Part shown: positions 8,594-16,076 of the stretch, one piece after another
Layout: every line of letters starts with the position of its first letter
How positions within the stretch are numbered: the stretch's first letter is position 1
Source of the DNA: Pseudomonas helmanticensis
GTDB taxonomy: Bacteria; Pseudomonadota; Gammaproteobacteria; Pseudomonadales; Pseudomonadaceae
Assembly: GCF_900182985.1 (NCBI RefSeq)
Contig: NZ_FXUY01000002.1
Span: 1,227,001-1,291,000, forward strand
Direction: 5' to 3'
DNA: 64,000 bases
Position numbers and translations under genes: made by a program
The notes under the pieces: generated by a model
What the model was told of the DNA's origin: nothing
Seen by the model: only the letters and a program-made list of their open reading frames with translations
The model's database searches: none

Positions 8594-9011
8594 TCATGTG
8601 CACCCTGTAAAAACAGCACGTAACTGCCTCAGCGCCGATTCACATCGGTTCCAGTACACCATCGCGTTCGTTGCTGCATGGATACCAGCTTGCAGCTCTC
8701 CAAACTCCACCATCACTAGCTCTACGTCAACCGCATTTGCGCGTTGGCTTCGCTTCTCTAAAAGCCGAAGCTTCAGCGGTCCAGTGCCCTGTCGGAGGTC
8801 GACAGTCACCTTGGCCAGATCAGCCCCTGCGGTATGGTCAACCACCGACCGGATGGGCGTGCTTAAACCGAGAGACGCAGGTAGCCCGACAAGGGCATAC
8901 CAGCCTTGTTTGCCTTATCTGTGATCGCAGCCCTTTCCTCAGCATTTGCCGAACCTCAATTGACTTACCACCTCGGCAAGCCGGTGCCTTTTCTTTGGTG
9001 TCGGCTGTCAT
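8594..9011 (-). pseudogene. traJ: degenerate traJ (oriT recognition protein)
   Basis: Reads leftward from ATG 9011 as three traJ-like pieces in different frames. The first is MTADTKEKAPACRGGKS. After a shift near 8948 comes NAEERAAITDKANKAGMPL. After another near 8866-8872 comes IRSVVDHTAGADLAKV, running to a stop at 8594. The middle piece parallels the RP4 TraJ segment AIEEKAAAAGMSLSAYL, and the third the GVVDYEHVRELA...LLKL segment. Position and direction (directly left of oriT, divergent from traK) are as in RP4. The gene should follow into traI, but the defence operon begins instead. Confidence 0.65.
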
Positions 9012-9066
9012 GGTGCTTCTGTTGTTGCCGTTGCGGTTTTTCCCTTAGACGCGGCAGCGGCTGCTG

Positions 9067-9166
9067 GCCTCGCAGAGCAAGATCCGTCGAGCCGCAGGCG
9101 AGTAAGGGTAGGTGGTGGAGGCCCTAGCTGCGGAGCAGCGTAGGCCTACAACACACATCTTGCCGT
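9067..9166. other. oriT: RP4 (IncP)-like origin of transfer with nic site
   Basis: Ordered matches to the RP4 oriT from memory: GCCTCGCAGAGCA (9067-9079), GCG(A/G)TAAGGG-like block at 9098-9108, an imperfect inverted repeat around GCTGC-GGA-GCAGC (9118-9146), GGCCTAC (9143-9149), then exactly 7 nt, as in RP4, to the nic hexamer. The hexamer is ATCTTG at 9157-9162, where RP4 has ATCCTG. The predicted nick is between G9162 and C9163 on the plus strand. It lies between the traJ remnant and traK, as in RP4. Confidence 0.78.
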
Positions 9167-9221
9167 CCGATTCGACGCTAACGCATGCGTATCTCTGCGA
9201 ACGGATCATATCTAGCATTCT

Positions 9222-9293
9222 TACGCATATCTGCGCATCTATACGCTGGATTACGCATGACAAGTAACTAATTTTTTGCGCATACTTGCGCAA
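9222..9293. repeat. helically phased TRCGCAT repeats upstream of traK
   Basis: Six copies of TRCGCAT or one-to-two-base variants start at 9222, 9232, 9242, 9252, 9277 and 9287. The spacing is 10, 10, 10, 25 and 10 bp, so the first four lie on one face of the helix. A palindrome ACGCATGCGT precedes them at 9181-9190. In RP4, TraK binds the region between nic and its own gene and bends it; these repeats are the obvious candidate binding sites here. Confidence 0.6.
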
Positions 9294-9315
9294 CCATGCT
9301 TAAGGGGAGTTTGCG

Positions 9316-9681
9316 ATGATGAAGACACCAAAAGAAGGGCTTACTGGCGCGGGGCGGGTGGCTTTTTTAGCGCGCCTCGATGAATTTCGGGGTCTCATTC
9401 AAGCCGGTTGGCCGGTGACGGTCGTTTATAAGAACCACGGCGGAGATAACACGGGGCTGAGCTACAGCCAGTTCGCTCGGTACGTAGGAAAGTACATCCG
9501 CAAGCCGACCAAACGTGGCGCCCAGCAGCCCACAATTCCCGACGAAATAACAATTCCGGTAGCGCCGGTGCCAGAACAAATGCAGTCCGGCACCCCAACG
9601 GTACCAGCCCCTATGTCGAAGCCCCGACCTGGGTTCCGGCATGACCCAAGCAGCGGCAACAACCGTGATGATCTTATATAG
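9316..9681 (+). CDS. traK: TraK-family oriT-binding protein
   Basis: 121 aa, start ATG 9316 with GGGGAG 6 nt upstream. Residues about 10-60 match the TraK/relaxosome accessory pattern: GRVAFLARLDEFRGLIQAGWPVTVVY, then LSYSQFARYVGKYIR. A proline-rich basic tail follows. TraK helps TraI and TraJ form the relaxosome by wrapping oriT DNA. Here traK is intact beside an oriT-like sequence, while traJ is decayed and traI is absent, so any relaxase must come from elsewhere. About 230 bp separate it from trbJ. Confidence 0.8.
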   Translation: MMKTPKEGLTGAGRVAFLARLDEFRGLIQAGWPVTVVYKNHGGDNTGLSYSQFARYVGKYIRKPTKRGAQQPTIPDEITIPVAPVPEQMQSGTPTVPAPMSKPRPGFRHDPSSGNNRDDLI

Positions 9682-9910
9682 CCTTCTAAGGGTTTAGCCT
9701 TTTCGGCTGCAAATCTTTCAAGCGGCCCGAAGCACGTACTGCAAGTAGAAGCCCAATATTCGGAACATTCCGAAAAGGGCGGATTGAACAAATAATCGCC
9801 ACGAATTGATCTTCCCCATGTCAACCTAATTAGCCAATCATTCCATCGATGCAACCGGCATGTCCGGGCACGATCAGGCACTGATCAAAGTGACTGACAG
9901 AGGCCGGGAA

Positions 9911-10753
9911 ATGCACCAAAAAATCATAACGTTCATGATCGGCAAAACGCCGCTGGCAACAATTCCCCTGCGCAAAACGACCGTTTCTCCTGCTTGGAAA
10001 TTCCGTCGTCAGGCGGCCTATGGAGCCAAAATTGCCGTAGCCGCCTTTTTCGGATTGGCCATGTACATCGTTCCACCGCCGGCTTACGCCATCTATTGCT
10101 CGAACTGCTCGACGTTCTATCAGCAGATGTTCGAGTACGTCGAGGCCGTTGATACCGCCTTGAACACCGCCGAGACATTACAGACCCAGATTCAGCAGTA
10201 TCAGAATATGGTCACTCAAGGCACCGGCTTGCCCAGCTCAATGTTCGGCAGCATCGCGGCCGATCTCAAAAACGTGGCCAACATCTACAACCGCTCGCAG
10301 TCCCTAGGCCGACAGATCCAGAACATGGACTCGCAGTTCAACACAGCTTTTCCTGGCTTTCAGTTCTACCTAAATCAAGCTGCAAACTCGGCGGAAGTAC
10401 CAGCGCGTGAGCGCTATCAGAAGTGGTCAGAGCAAAACCGCGACAGCGTAAAAGCGGCCCTTGAAGCGGCCGACCTCAACACCAGCACTTTCGAGTCTGA
10501 GGATACCCAGCTCGATCACATGGTGGCTCGCTCACAGTCGGCCGTGGGCCGGATGCAAGCCATTCAGGCAGGCAACGAGATAGCCTCGCAGAACGTTCAG
10601 CAGTTGCAAAAACTGCGCGATCTACTGGCCACGCAAATAAACATGCAAGGCAACTATATGGCTCAGCAGGGCGACCGGAAGGCTGCTAGCGAAGCTGCAG
10701 AGCAAAAGTTTGAGGCCCGTAAAAATAACTGGGGGCCTTCCGAGGATTTCTAA
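9911..10753 (+). CDS. trbJ: P-type conjugal transfer protein TrbJ
   Basis: 280 aa from ATG 9911, which has GAGG 7 nt upstream; the longer start at 9860 has none. An N-terminal hydrophobic stretch ending PPPAYA (about residues 40-62) looks like a signal peptide, followed by IYCSNCS. The rest is helical and glutamine-rich (TLQTQIQQYQNMVTQGTGLP), typical of TrbJ/VirB5-like minor pilus-tip components exported to the periplasm. The last 14 residues, FEARKNNWGPSEDF, are repeated at the end of the next gene. Confidence 0.82.
   Translation: MHQKIITFMIGKTPLATIPLRKTTVSPAWKFRRQAAYGAKIAVAAFFGLAMYIVPPPAYAIYCSNCSTFYQQMFEYVEAVDTALNTAETLQTQIQQYQNMVTQGTGLPSSMFGSIAADLKNVANIYNRSQSLGRQIQNMDSQFNTAFPGFQFYLNQAANSAEVPARERYQKWSEQNRDSVKAALEAADLNTSTFESEDTQLDHMVARSQSAVGRMQAIQAGNEIASQNVQQLQKLRDLLATQINMQGNYMAQQGDRKAASEAAEQKFEARKNNWGPSEDF
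10709..10753 (+). repeat. duplicated C-terminal tail/RBS cassette, copy A
   Basis: Encodes FEARKNNWGPSEDF-stop at the end of trbJ. The GAGG within the SEDF codons serves as the ribosome site of the next gene. Copy B is at 10897-10941, 188 bp downstream, with the same peptide and several synonymous differences. Confidence 0.8.
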
Positions 10754-10755
10754 AC

Positions 10756-10941
10756 ATGTTTATATCTAAAACTCTGATCGCTGGGTTATACATCGTCTCT
10801 GCTCTTGGTGGCTCTGCTCTATCTGGGTTCATTGTTTCTATCCGCACCGATTGCGTGGCTGTTGAGCGGTCGATGCAATCAGATACGGATAAGAACTTTG
10901 AAGCACGGAAAAACAACTGGGGCCCGTCTGAGGATTTTTAA
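10756..10941 (+). CDS. small membrane protein in trbK position
   Basis: 61 aa. One hydrophobic helix (about residues 5-28) is followed by a short polar part ending in the same FEARKNNWGPSEDF as TrbJ. RP4 has trbK, the entry-exclusion lipoprotein, between trbJ and trbL. This protein holds that place and size but lacks a clear lipobox, so a TrbK-like role is inferred from position. Starts 2 bp after the trbJ stop, using the GAGG inside the trbJ tail. Confidence 0.6.
   Translation: MFISKTLIAGLYIVSALGGSALSGFIVSIRTDCVAVERSMQSDTDKNFEARKNNWGPSEDF
10897..10941 (+). repeat. duplicated C-terminal tail/RBS cassette, copy B
   Basis: Same 14-residue peptide as copy A (10709-10753). Its GAGG lies 10 nt before the trbL ATG at 10944, so this copy provides trbL's ribosome site, as copy A does for the trbK-position gene. 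Confidence 0.8.
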
Positions 10942-10943
10942 CT

Positions 10944-12554
10944 ATGCAACGCTCAGCATTTCTACTACTCGTTAGTGCAATACTCTTGCTTTCGGCCGGT
11001 AGCGCGATGGCAGCAGGAGATGTAACTCAAAGCAATGAAATGAACGGGCTTTTGCGGATGCTCTATCAAGCCGCAAGTGAATGGTCACCACGGCTTCAGG
11101 GTTATGCACTCCACTTACTAGCATCTCTCGCTCTTATCCAATTGGTTTGGACGTTCATGCCTTTAGTGATGAAACAAGCGGACTTAGGCGAAGTTGTCGG
11201 TGAACTGATCCGCTTCTTCATGGTCATTGGCTTTTTCTACGCAGTCATTGAGCATTCCGTTCCATGGGCGACAGCCGTAGTGGACAGTTTCCGAGAAGCT
11301 GCGGGTACAGCTAGCGGATTGGGCCGTGCGCTTCAGCCTGGTGATATGTTCGCGGTGGCCGTCAACTTCTCACGCACCATCGTGGAGGGAATTTCACTTT
11401 TTTCTCCGGGTAAAGCAGTCCTTATCGCGCTTGTTGGCTGCTTGGTTTTACTGTGCTTCGCTTTTATCGCGGCATTCATGTTTGTGACGCTTGTAGAGTC
11501 ATACGTCATCATCAATGCCTCCGTGCTGTTCTTCGGTTTCGGTGGTTCGCAATGGACTCGCGATTTTGCAATTGCACCACTCCGCTTCGTTGTTGCAGTA
11601 GGTGCCAAGCTGTTCGTCTTAACATTGATCGTAGGAATTATTGTCACGTCGGCTAAGTCCTGGTTAGCGGCTTATACCAATGACGAAGCGTCTCTGATGA
11701 CCTTGGCGGGTTTGGCTCTGGTATGCGCCTATCTGACCAAGACTATTCCCGAACTGATTGGCGGGATGATCAGCGGCACGTCGATGGGCGGAGGTTCGGC
11801 CATTGGCGGAATGGCTGCGGCTGGCGCAGCCGGTGCTGCTGCCGCAGTCGCCACCATCGCCACGGCCGGTGCCGCAGCGCCCGTCGCCGCTGGTGCGCTT
11901 GGCGCTGCCGGTGGTGGTGCAAGTACCGCAGGGGCGGCTGGTAGTGGAGGATTGGCTGGCGCTATCAACTACAGCTTTGCAGGTGCGGCAAACTCCGGCA
12001 CCGGTGCAGCATCGTCAATGGGCAACGCCGCATCCTCTGGAGTGGGTGCCAGCACTGGTGGCGGCGCAGCCCTCAAGGGCTCTACATCAGCAGGATCGAG
12101 CGTAGGGGGCAGTACCGCTAATGCGAGGCCTAGTCCTGCCCAGCAACATAACAGCGGCGTACAGCAGGCCGCCAAGCAGGCTGGAAAGGCAATGCAAAAC
12201 AACGACGGCAAAGACAAACAGCAAGAGACACCAGAAAGGGGTACTGAAGGACCGGGAAATGTCCTTTCTCAAGCGGCGAATGGAGGTGCGAAGGTGCTCG
12301 GGGTGATGGCTTCAATGGCTGTACCGGGCATGGATAATGCGCACGGCCTATCCCTTGGTGCTGGATCAACCCCACCTTCAAATAGCGAGGCCAGTTCGGC
12401 CGCTCCAAACAGCGGCGGAGAGTTAGCCGCTAACTCCGAGCAGGGGGATTCCAACGTGATCCGTCCAGCCTCAGACGCAAGCCCTACTAATGGTCGCCTA
12501 GCCTCGCTGAGTGTGCCGGGTACGGCCTCCAACAACGAAAAAACGGAGAAATAA
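10944..12554 (+). CDS. trbL: P-type conjugal transfer protein TrbL
   Basis: 536 aa. A cleavable-looking signal (LLLVSAILLLSAGSAMA) is followed by about six hydrophobic helices up to residue 275 (for example LHLLASLALIQLVWTF, AVLIALVGCLVLLCFAF and FVVAVGAKLFVLTLIVGIIV). A long Gly/Ala/Ser-rich C-terminal tail ends at 536. This is the TrbL/VirB6 architecture of the inner-membrane channel of P-type T4SS. Translationally coupled to the preceding small gene. Without TrbB-I in the element it can only act with a helper's machinery. Confidence 0.88.
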   Translation: MQRSAFLLLVSAILLLSAGSAMAAGDVTQSNEMNGLLRMLYQAASEWSPRLQGYALHLLASLALIQLVWTFMPLVMKQADLGEVVGELIRFFMVIGFFYAVIEHSVPWATAVVDSFREAAGTASGLGRALQPGDMFAVAVNFSRTIVEGISLFSPGKAVLIALVGCLVLLCFAFIAAFMFVTLVESYVIINASVLFFGFGGSQWTRDFAIAPLRFVVAVGAKLFVLTLIVGIIVTSAKSWLAAYTNDEASLMTLAGLALVCAYLTKTIPELIGGMISGTSMGGGSAIGGMAAAGAAGAAAAVATIATAGAAAPVAAGALGAAGGGASTAGAAGSGGLAGAINYSFAGAANSGTGAASSMGNAASSGVGASTGGGAALKGSTSAGSSVGGSTANARPSPAQQHNSGVQQAAKQAGKAMQNNDGKDKQQETPERGTEGPGNVLSQAANGGAKVLGVMASMAVPGMDNAHGLSLGAGSTPPSNSEASSAAPNSGGELAANSEQGDSNVIRPASDASPTNGRLASLSVPGTASNNEKTEK

Positions 12555-12556
12555 TC

Positions 12557-12877
12557 ATGATCGGCTTTCTGATGTTCGCTGGATTCGTAGTCTTCGCCTT
12601 TACGTTCGCCATCGGCATGTGGGCACTCGGCCGGTGGCTGCGTAGCAAGGGTTACGGACCGCAGCTAGATAAGTTGGATCGTCAGTACACGGCGTTGCAG
12701 CTTCGCGTTAGCCCGCTCGCCCTGTCAGCTTCATATCGCATGTTTGTCGGGGCAGAGGCTCTGAATCGCCTACCTTTGCTGGGCAACAAGAATAACGCCA
12801 TCTTGAACCAGCAAGTTTTGATGGCCATCCGAACTGCACAGGAAGCACAGAAGCGAGAGAACACTGACAATTTCTAA
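12557..12877 (+). CDS. small membrane protein after trbL
   Basis: 106 aa with one N-terminal hydrophobic helix (FLMFAGFVVFAFTFAIGMWAL) and a soluble helical remainder (LDKLDRQYTALQLRVSPLALS). It begins 2 bp after the trbL stop, so it belongs to the trb operon. I do not recognise the family; the location suggests a mating-pair accessory protein. Confidence 0.65.
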   Translation: MIGFLMFAGFVVFAFTFAIGMWALGRWLRSKGYGPQLDKLDRQYTALQLRVSPLALSASYRMFVGAEALNRLPLLGNKNNAILNQQVLMAIRTAQEAQKRENTDNF

Positions 12878-13368
12878 TCACTGGCCTGCGTCACAGACGC
12901 CCCGTCCAAGTGCTTGGATTTGGTTGCTCGCCCTAGATCTATCAGGCCGCTGTAGGGCGGTGTGGGACTATTTCGATTCCCTGATGCCCATCAAATAAGC
13001 TCCTTAAGATCGAGCGGTTTGGGCCGATCCAGCGGCGCTTCTGCAAATACGTTAGACGAATCTGTACATAGCTCTACGCTCTTTGGCAAGGGCAAGACCT
13101 GACCTCGCCAGCGCATTTTTATACCGCTATCGGCGTCCAGGATCAGTCCGAATGACCGGTGTGAGACAGACAGCGGACCTTGACATGATTCGAGCTTGCG
13201 TAGGCACAGTGATATCAGTGATCCTTCAGCAGATGCACTTGGAAGAGCCTTTTCTTCCTGGGGCGCCTAACCGTAGGGATTGTCCTGCCAATGCCATCGT
13301 CCTCGCCATTGCGTGAGGTTGGCCAGCGTACAAGGCGCAAACTCTGCGCTCTGGGAGATAGAACTGAT
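12878..13368. other. gene-poor 490-bp stretch with a possible minus-strand remnant
   Basis: No intact gene is supported. On the minus strand a frame of about 88 codons without a start is open from about 13264 to 13001. It contains SFGLILDADSGIKMRWRGQV and ends PKPLDLKELI-stop, then overlaps an ATG that opens only 7 codons. It reads more like protein than neighbouring frames and may be the tail of a deleted gene. I could not identify it. Confidence 0.3.
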
Positions 13369-14055
13369 ATGGCGACATGCACAGCACCTAGAAACGGCCA
13401 CCGCTCCGCGAGCGCGGCAGCTAATTGTCCCGCATGCAGAAATCGCTACAGTAGCTATGGGGCGCGCTCGCAACCCTACCCATCCTCAACATCATCCTCG
13501 TCGCGGGGTGGCGGTGGCGGTGGACGGACGTCGCGCGTACTGTCTAGTGCGGTGCCGGAAATATATCGGCGTCCACTATCAGAAGTACCAAGCCTCGTGC
13601 GTAGCGACGTTCCAACGCCGGCACAATCTGACGGGCAAACCTATGACGTATTCGTATCTCATGCGTCTGAGGACAAAGACGATTTTGTCAGGCCCCTTGC
13701 CAATGCCTTGGTTGCTGCTGGCCTCAAGGTGTGGTTCGACGAGATGACCCTACGCATAGGGGATAGCCTAAGACAGAAGATTGATAAAGGCCTCGCCAAT
13801 AGCCGCGTAGGGCTTGTCGTTCTCTCCCCCGCCTTCATCAAGAAGGGATGGACCAACTACGAGCTTGACGGAATTGTCACCCGCTCTGTTTCAGGTGAAC
13901 AGGTTCTTCTGCCGATTTGGCACAACATTACGAAGCAGCAGGTGATGGATTTCAGCTCCTCGATCGCTGATAAGGTAGCCCGTAGCACCGCGGTACATAC
14001 CATTGATGAGATTGCTTCTGAGATCGCAGATTTGCTGAAATCTAGTGATGCGTAG
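13369..14055 (+). CDS. TIR-domain protein, predicted NADase type
   Basis: 228 aa from ATG 13369. The N-terminus CTAPRNGHRSASAAANCPAC (residues 4-23) with HRSASA and CPAC is a small probably metal-binding head, followed by a Ser/Gly-rich linker. The TIR domain spans about 90-228: YDVFVSHASEDKD, WFDEMTLRIGDSLRQKID, VVLSPAFIKKGWTNYELDGIV. Glu165 of WTNYE is the expected catalytic glutamate of NAD-consuming TIRs. It is a different subfamily from the ThsB-like TIR at 5891-6388. It stands alone between the trb genes and the repeat array. Confidence 0.82.
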   Translation: MATCTAPRNGHRSASAAANCPACRNRYSSYGARSQPYPSSTSSSSRGGGGGGRTSRVLSSAVPEIYRRPLSEVPSLVRSDVPTPAQSDGQTYDVFVSHASEDKDDFVRPLANALVAAGLKVWFDEMTLRIGDSLRQKIDKGLANSRVGLVVLSPAFIKKGWTNYELDGIVTRSVSGEQVLLPIWHNITKQQVMDFSSSIADKVARSTAVHTIDEIASEIADLLKSSDA

Positions 14056-14194
14056 GATCGCTAGCGTCGCCGCTACTAGCAGCTATCGGATTGGGCGTCC
14101 TGATCGGTAGAAGAAACGTATACAGACGGAGAAGTGGAGCACGATCTTCCGTCTGGTTGTGCCCGACAAAACCTGGAGAGCCTCTCCGCTAGTA

Positions 14195-14433
14195 GTAATA
14201 CGCACGTACTTTGAACACCTTTCAGTCCCCCTATTGCCACACCTGAATATCCTCTGGGTCAATGCCAATGGGCAGCCCTCAACAGCACGGAGGCTTCGCC
14301 ATTAGTAATACGCACGGACTTGTGCCAGCTACAAGTGCCCCCCTCAACAAACCTAAACCCGTTCTGGGGTAGCTTGGGCTGGCCCAGATCAACAGCCTCA
14401 AGACTTCGTTCTGGGTAATACGCATGGACTTGT
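14195..14433. repeat. three 110-bp-spaced direct repeats
   Basis: GTAATACGCACGTACTT at 14195, GTAATACGCACGGACTTGT at 14305 and GTAATACGCATGGACTTGT at 14415, each exactly 110 bp apart. The sequence between also aligns loosely (CTGGGGT and AACAGC blocks, then CTTCG), so the units are probably diverged tandem copies. The third copy lies inside the 3' end of the primase gene, coding for TSPCVL; the other two repeat that coding end beyond the stop. They could be decaying duplications or protein-binding sites near a replication gene. Confidence 0.65.
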
Positions 14434-15768
14434 CTCAGGCTCTACCACTACTGGTTTACCTGCTCGATACCAACTCCGGCGACTCATCCCAAGTGTCTCC
14501 CAAGGTTTTTGGCGGCTCAGGGAGGTAGATTCATAGGTCTGACGGTCTACGGCCCCGGCTGCGCGTCTGCGGCCTTCCTCGCGCCTCCTGTGACGCTCTG
14601 CGGCTTCGGCATGGCTAACGATAGTCTTTAGCTGCCGCTGCTCGTCTGCAGTGATTCTGAACAGGTTTATCAGGGTGTCGTTCTTGGGCGTGTAGAGCGG
14701 TGCGTATTCCTTCCCTCCGAAGCAGACCCGCTCCCCCGATTCGTAGGCTTTGGCCTTGCTGAATAGGGTCATCAGTTCTTGAGAGCGGCTATTCCACTGC
14801 GGATCTAGCTCGCGGGCCAGTGCCGAGGCTTCGTGATACATCTGCTTGCTGTTGGTCGCGCCCGACAGTAGCAGGAAGTTCAAACGCCAAAATAGGTGCT
14901 GCATCCGGCTGCCTTCGTTGACGCCGCCGCGCAGCTCGGCGAGCTTGCGGAGGTCTTCGAGGCGATCCCAGGCAAGCTGGCGGCCCGAGAATCCGCGGAG
15001 ATGGTCAGCTTTACCGCCGGGCACCAAAAGGAAGGGCTTAAGCTTGCGTTTGACCCGCTCGGCCTGTTCCTGCCGCTGCTGCTCTATTGTCCAGCGGGCA
15101 GTTGGTAGCAGGGCCTCGGCCAGATACTCGAAGTTGTATCGGACAGGCTGACCATCGGTGTCGTTGGTGACGTGAACAACGCGACAGACTTCGCCGCTCT
15201 TGCTGTTGACTGTCTGGATGGTTCGCAGAACGCGGCTTGCGTCTTTGGCCATCGGATCGGCACCGACGTGTGCGAGGCGATCTACTAGGTAGCGTTGGCA
15301 CGCATTCCAGCGGGGCAATGCCTGACGCGGGATAGTACCGTCGAGTAGCCATTTCGCTTGGATACCCCGGCCGCTGTAGATCAGTACGGACGGTTCCGGC
15401 AATCCTTCTTCGGCGCAGAAATACAGCACCGACATCGCCAGTTGGTCAGGCGTGCGACCGGCGAGAGCCGGTATGCGGTAGGTGTCAAGATCGGTGAACA
15501 ACAGCCCCAAACGGGCAAGGTTCACGACCCGTCGGTTGGGCCGGATGAACTCTGCCTGTGACATCCATGTGTCGCGGGTTTTATCCACCAAATTGAGAAC
15601 GGCGGGCATGTCCGCTAACCGGTGGGAGGACTGGCGTTTTTCGCCACGTACGTCAACCAGCAGCGAGAAGAAACCGCTCCTGCTGCTGTCGTGGTACATC
15701 CGCGCCTCGCCGTGAGAACTGAACAGCGCAAGCTGCGATATGGGCCCTACGTCGGGCCCGATCCGCAC
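14398..15768 (-). CDS. AEP-type replication primase/initiator
   Basis: 456 aa from GTG 15768, chosen because GGAG sits 8 nt upstream. Residues about 85-190 carry archaeo-eukaryotic primase-like signatures: LLFTDLDTY (the acidic pair), IYSGRGIQAKWLL, and AKDASRVLRTIQTVN. Such enzymes start replication of plasmids and integrated elements. The C-terminal third is highly charged and ends WETLGMSRRSWYRAG, like a winged HTH. It follows alpA in one operon, with stop and start 3 bp apart. The family is recognised by motif only, and the exact replication role is inferred. Confidence 0.68.
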   Translation of the reverse strand: MRIGPDVGPISQLALFSSHGEARMYHDSSRSGFFSLLVDVRGEKRQSSHRLADMPAVLNLVDKTRDTWMSQAEFIRPNRRVVNLARLGLLFTDLDTYRIPALAGRTPDQLAMSVLYFCAEEGLPEPSVLIYSGRGIQAKWLLDGTIPRQALPRWNACQRYLVDRLAHVGADPMAKDASRVLRTIQTVNSKSGEVCRVVHVTNDTDGQPVRYNFEYLAEALLPTARWTIEQQRQEQAERVKRKLKPFLLVPGGKADHLRGFSGRQLAWDRLEDLRKLAELRGGVNEGSRMQHLFWRLNFLLLSGATNSKQMYHEASALARELDPQWNSRSQELMTLFSKAKAYESGERVCFGGKEYAPLYTPKNDTLINLFRITADEQRQLKTIVSHAEAAERHRRREEGRRRAAGAVDRQTYESTSLSRQKPWETLGMSRRSWYRAGKPVVVEPETSPCVLPRTKS

Positions 15769-15771
15769 TAT

Positions 15772-15993
15772 TCAGGCTCCAACTCCGGGTCTGGGAGCCG
15801 GGCCTGAACCCTTGCAAGCATCAATCCATTCTTCGACCTCAGCCAAATCCCAGACCACCTTACGACTGCTGATCGCAATGCGGCGAGGAAATCGACCTTT
15901 GCTTTCAAAGTTGTAAATCGTGCGCTCACACAGCGGGATCATCGCTAGAAGCGTCTTCTTGTCGATGAGCGTTCTGTTCGTCGATACGTGCAT
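15772..15993 (-). CDS. AlpA-family regulator/excisionase-like
   Basis: 73 aa. TLIDKKTLLAMIPLCERTIYNFESKG is the MerR-like winged HTH of the AlpA/excisionase group, followed by WDLAEVEEWIDACK. GAGG lies 7 nt before the ATG. AlpA proteins activate integrase/excision functions of P4-like elements, which fits the P4-type integrase at 17116-18324. Confidence 0.82.
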   Translation of the reverse strand: MHVSTNRTLIDKKTLLAMIPLCERTIYNFESKGRFPRRIAISSRKVVWDLAEVEEWIDACKGSGPAPRPGVGA

Positions 15994-16076
15994 ACCTTAG
16001 CCTCTATCAGTCACAGCAAATGTGTGCCTGATCGTGCCCCTATGTGCCGCTTGCTTCGACGGAATAATTGGCTAAA

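Noticed and set aside
8598..9127. Plus-strand frames over the traJ/oriT region
   Set aside because: The minus strand carries the recognisable traJ pieces and oriT blocks; the plus frames have no sensible protein content.
13083..13316. 77-codon plus-strand frame before the second TIR gene
   Set aside because: No ribosome site and no motif; the minus strand of the same stretch looks more coding-like.
14195..14433. CRISPR-like array
   Set aside because: Only three copies, short conserved word, spacing of 110 bp with spacers that themselves align; no cas genes.
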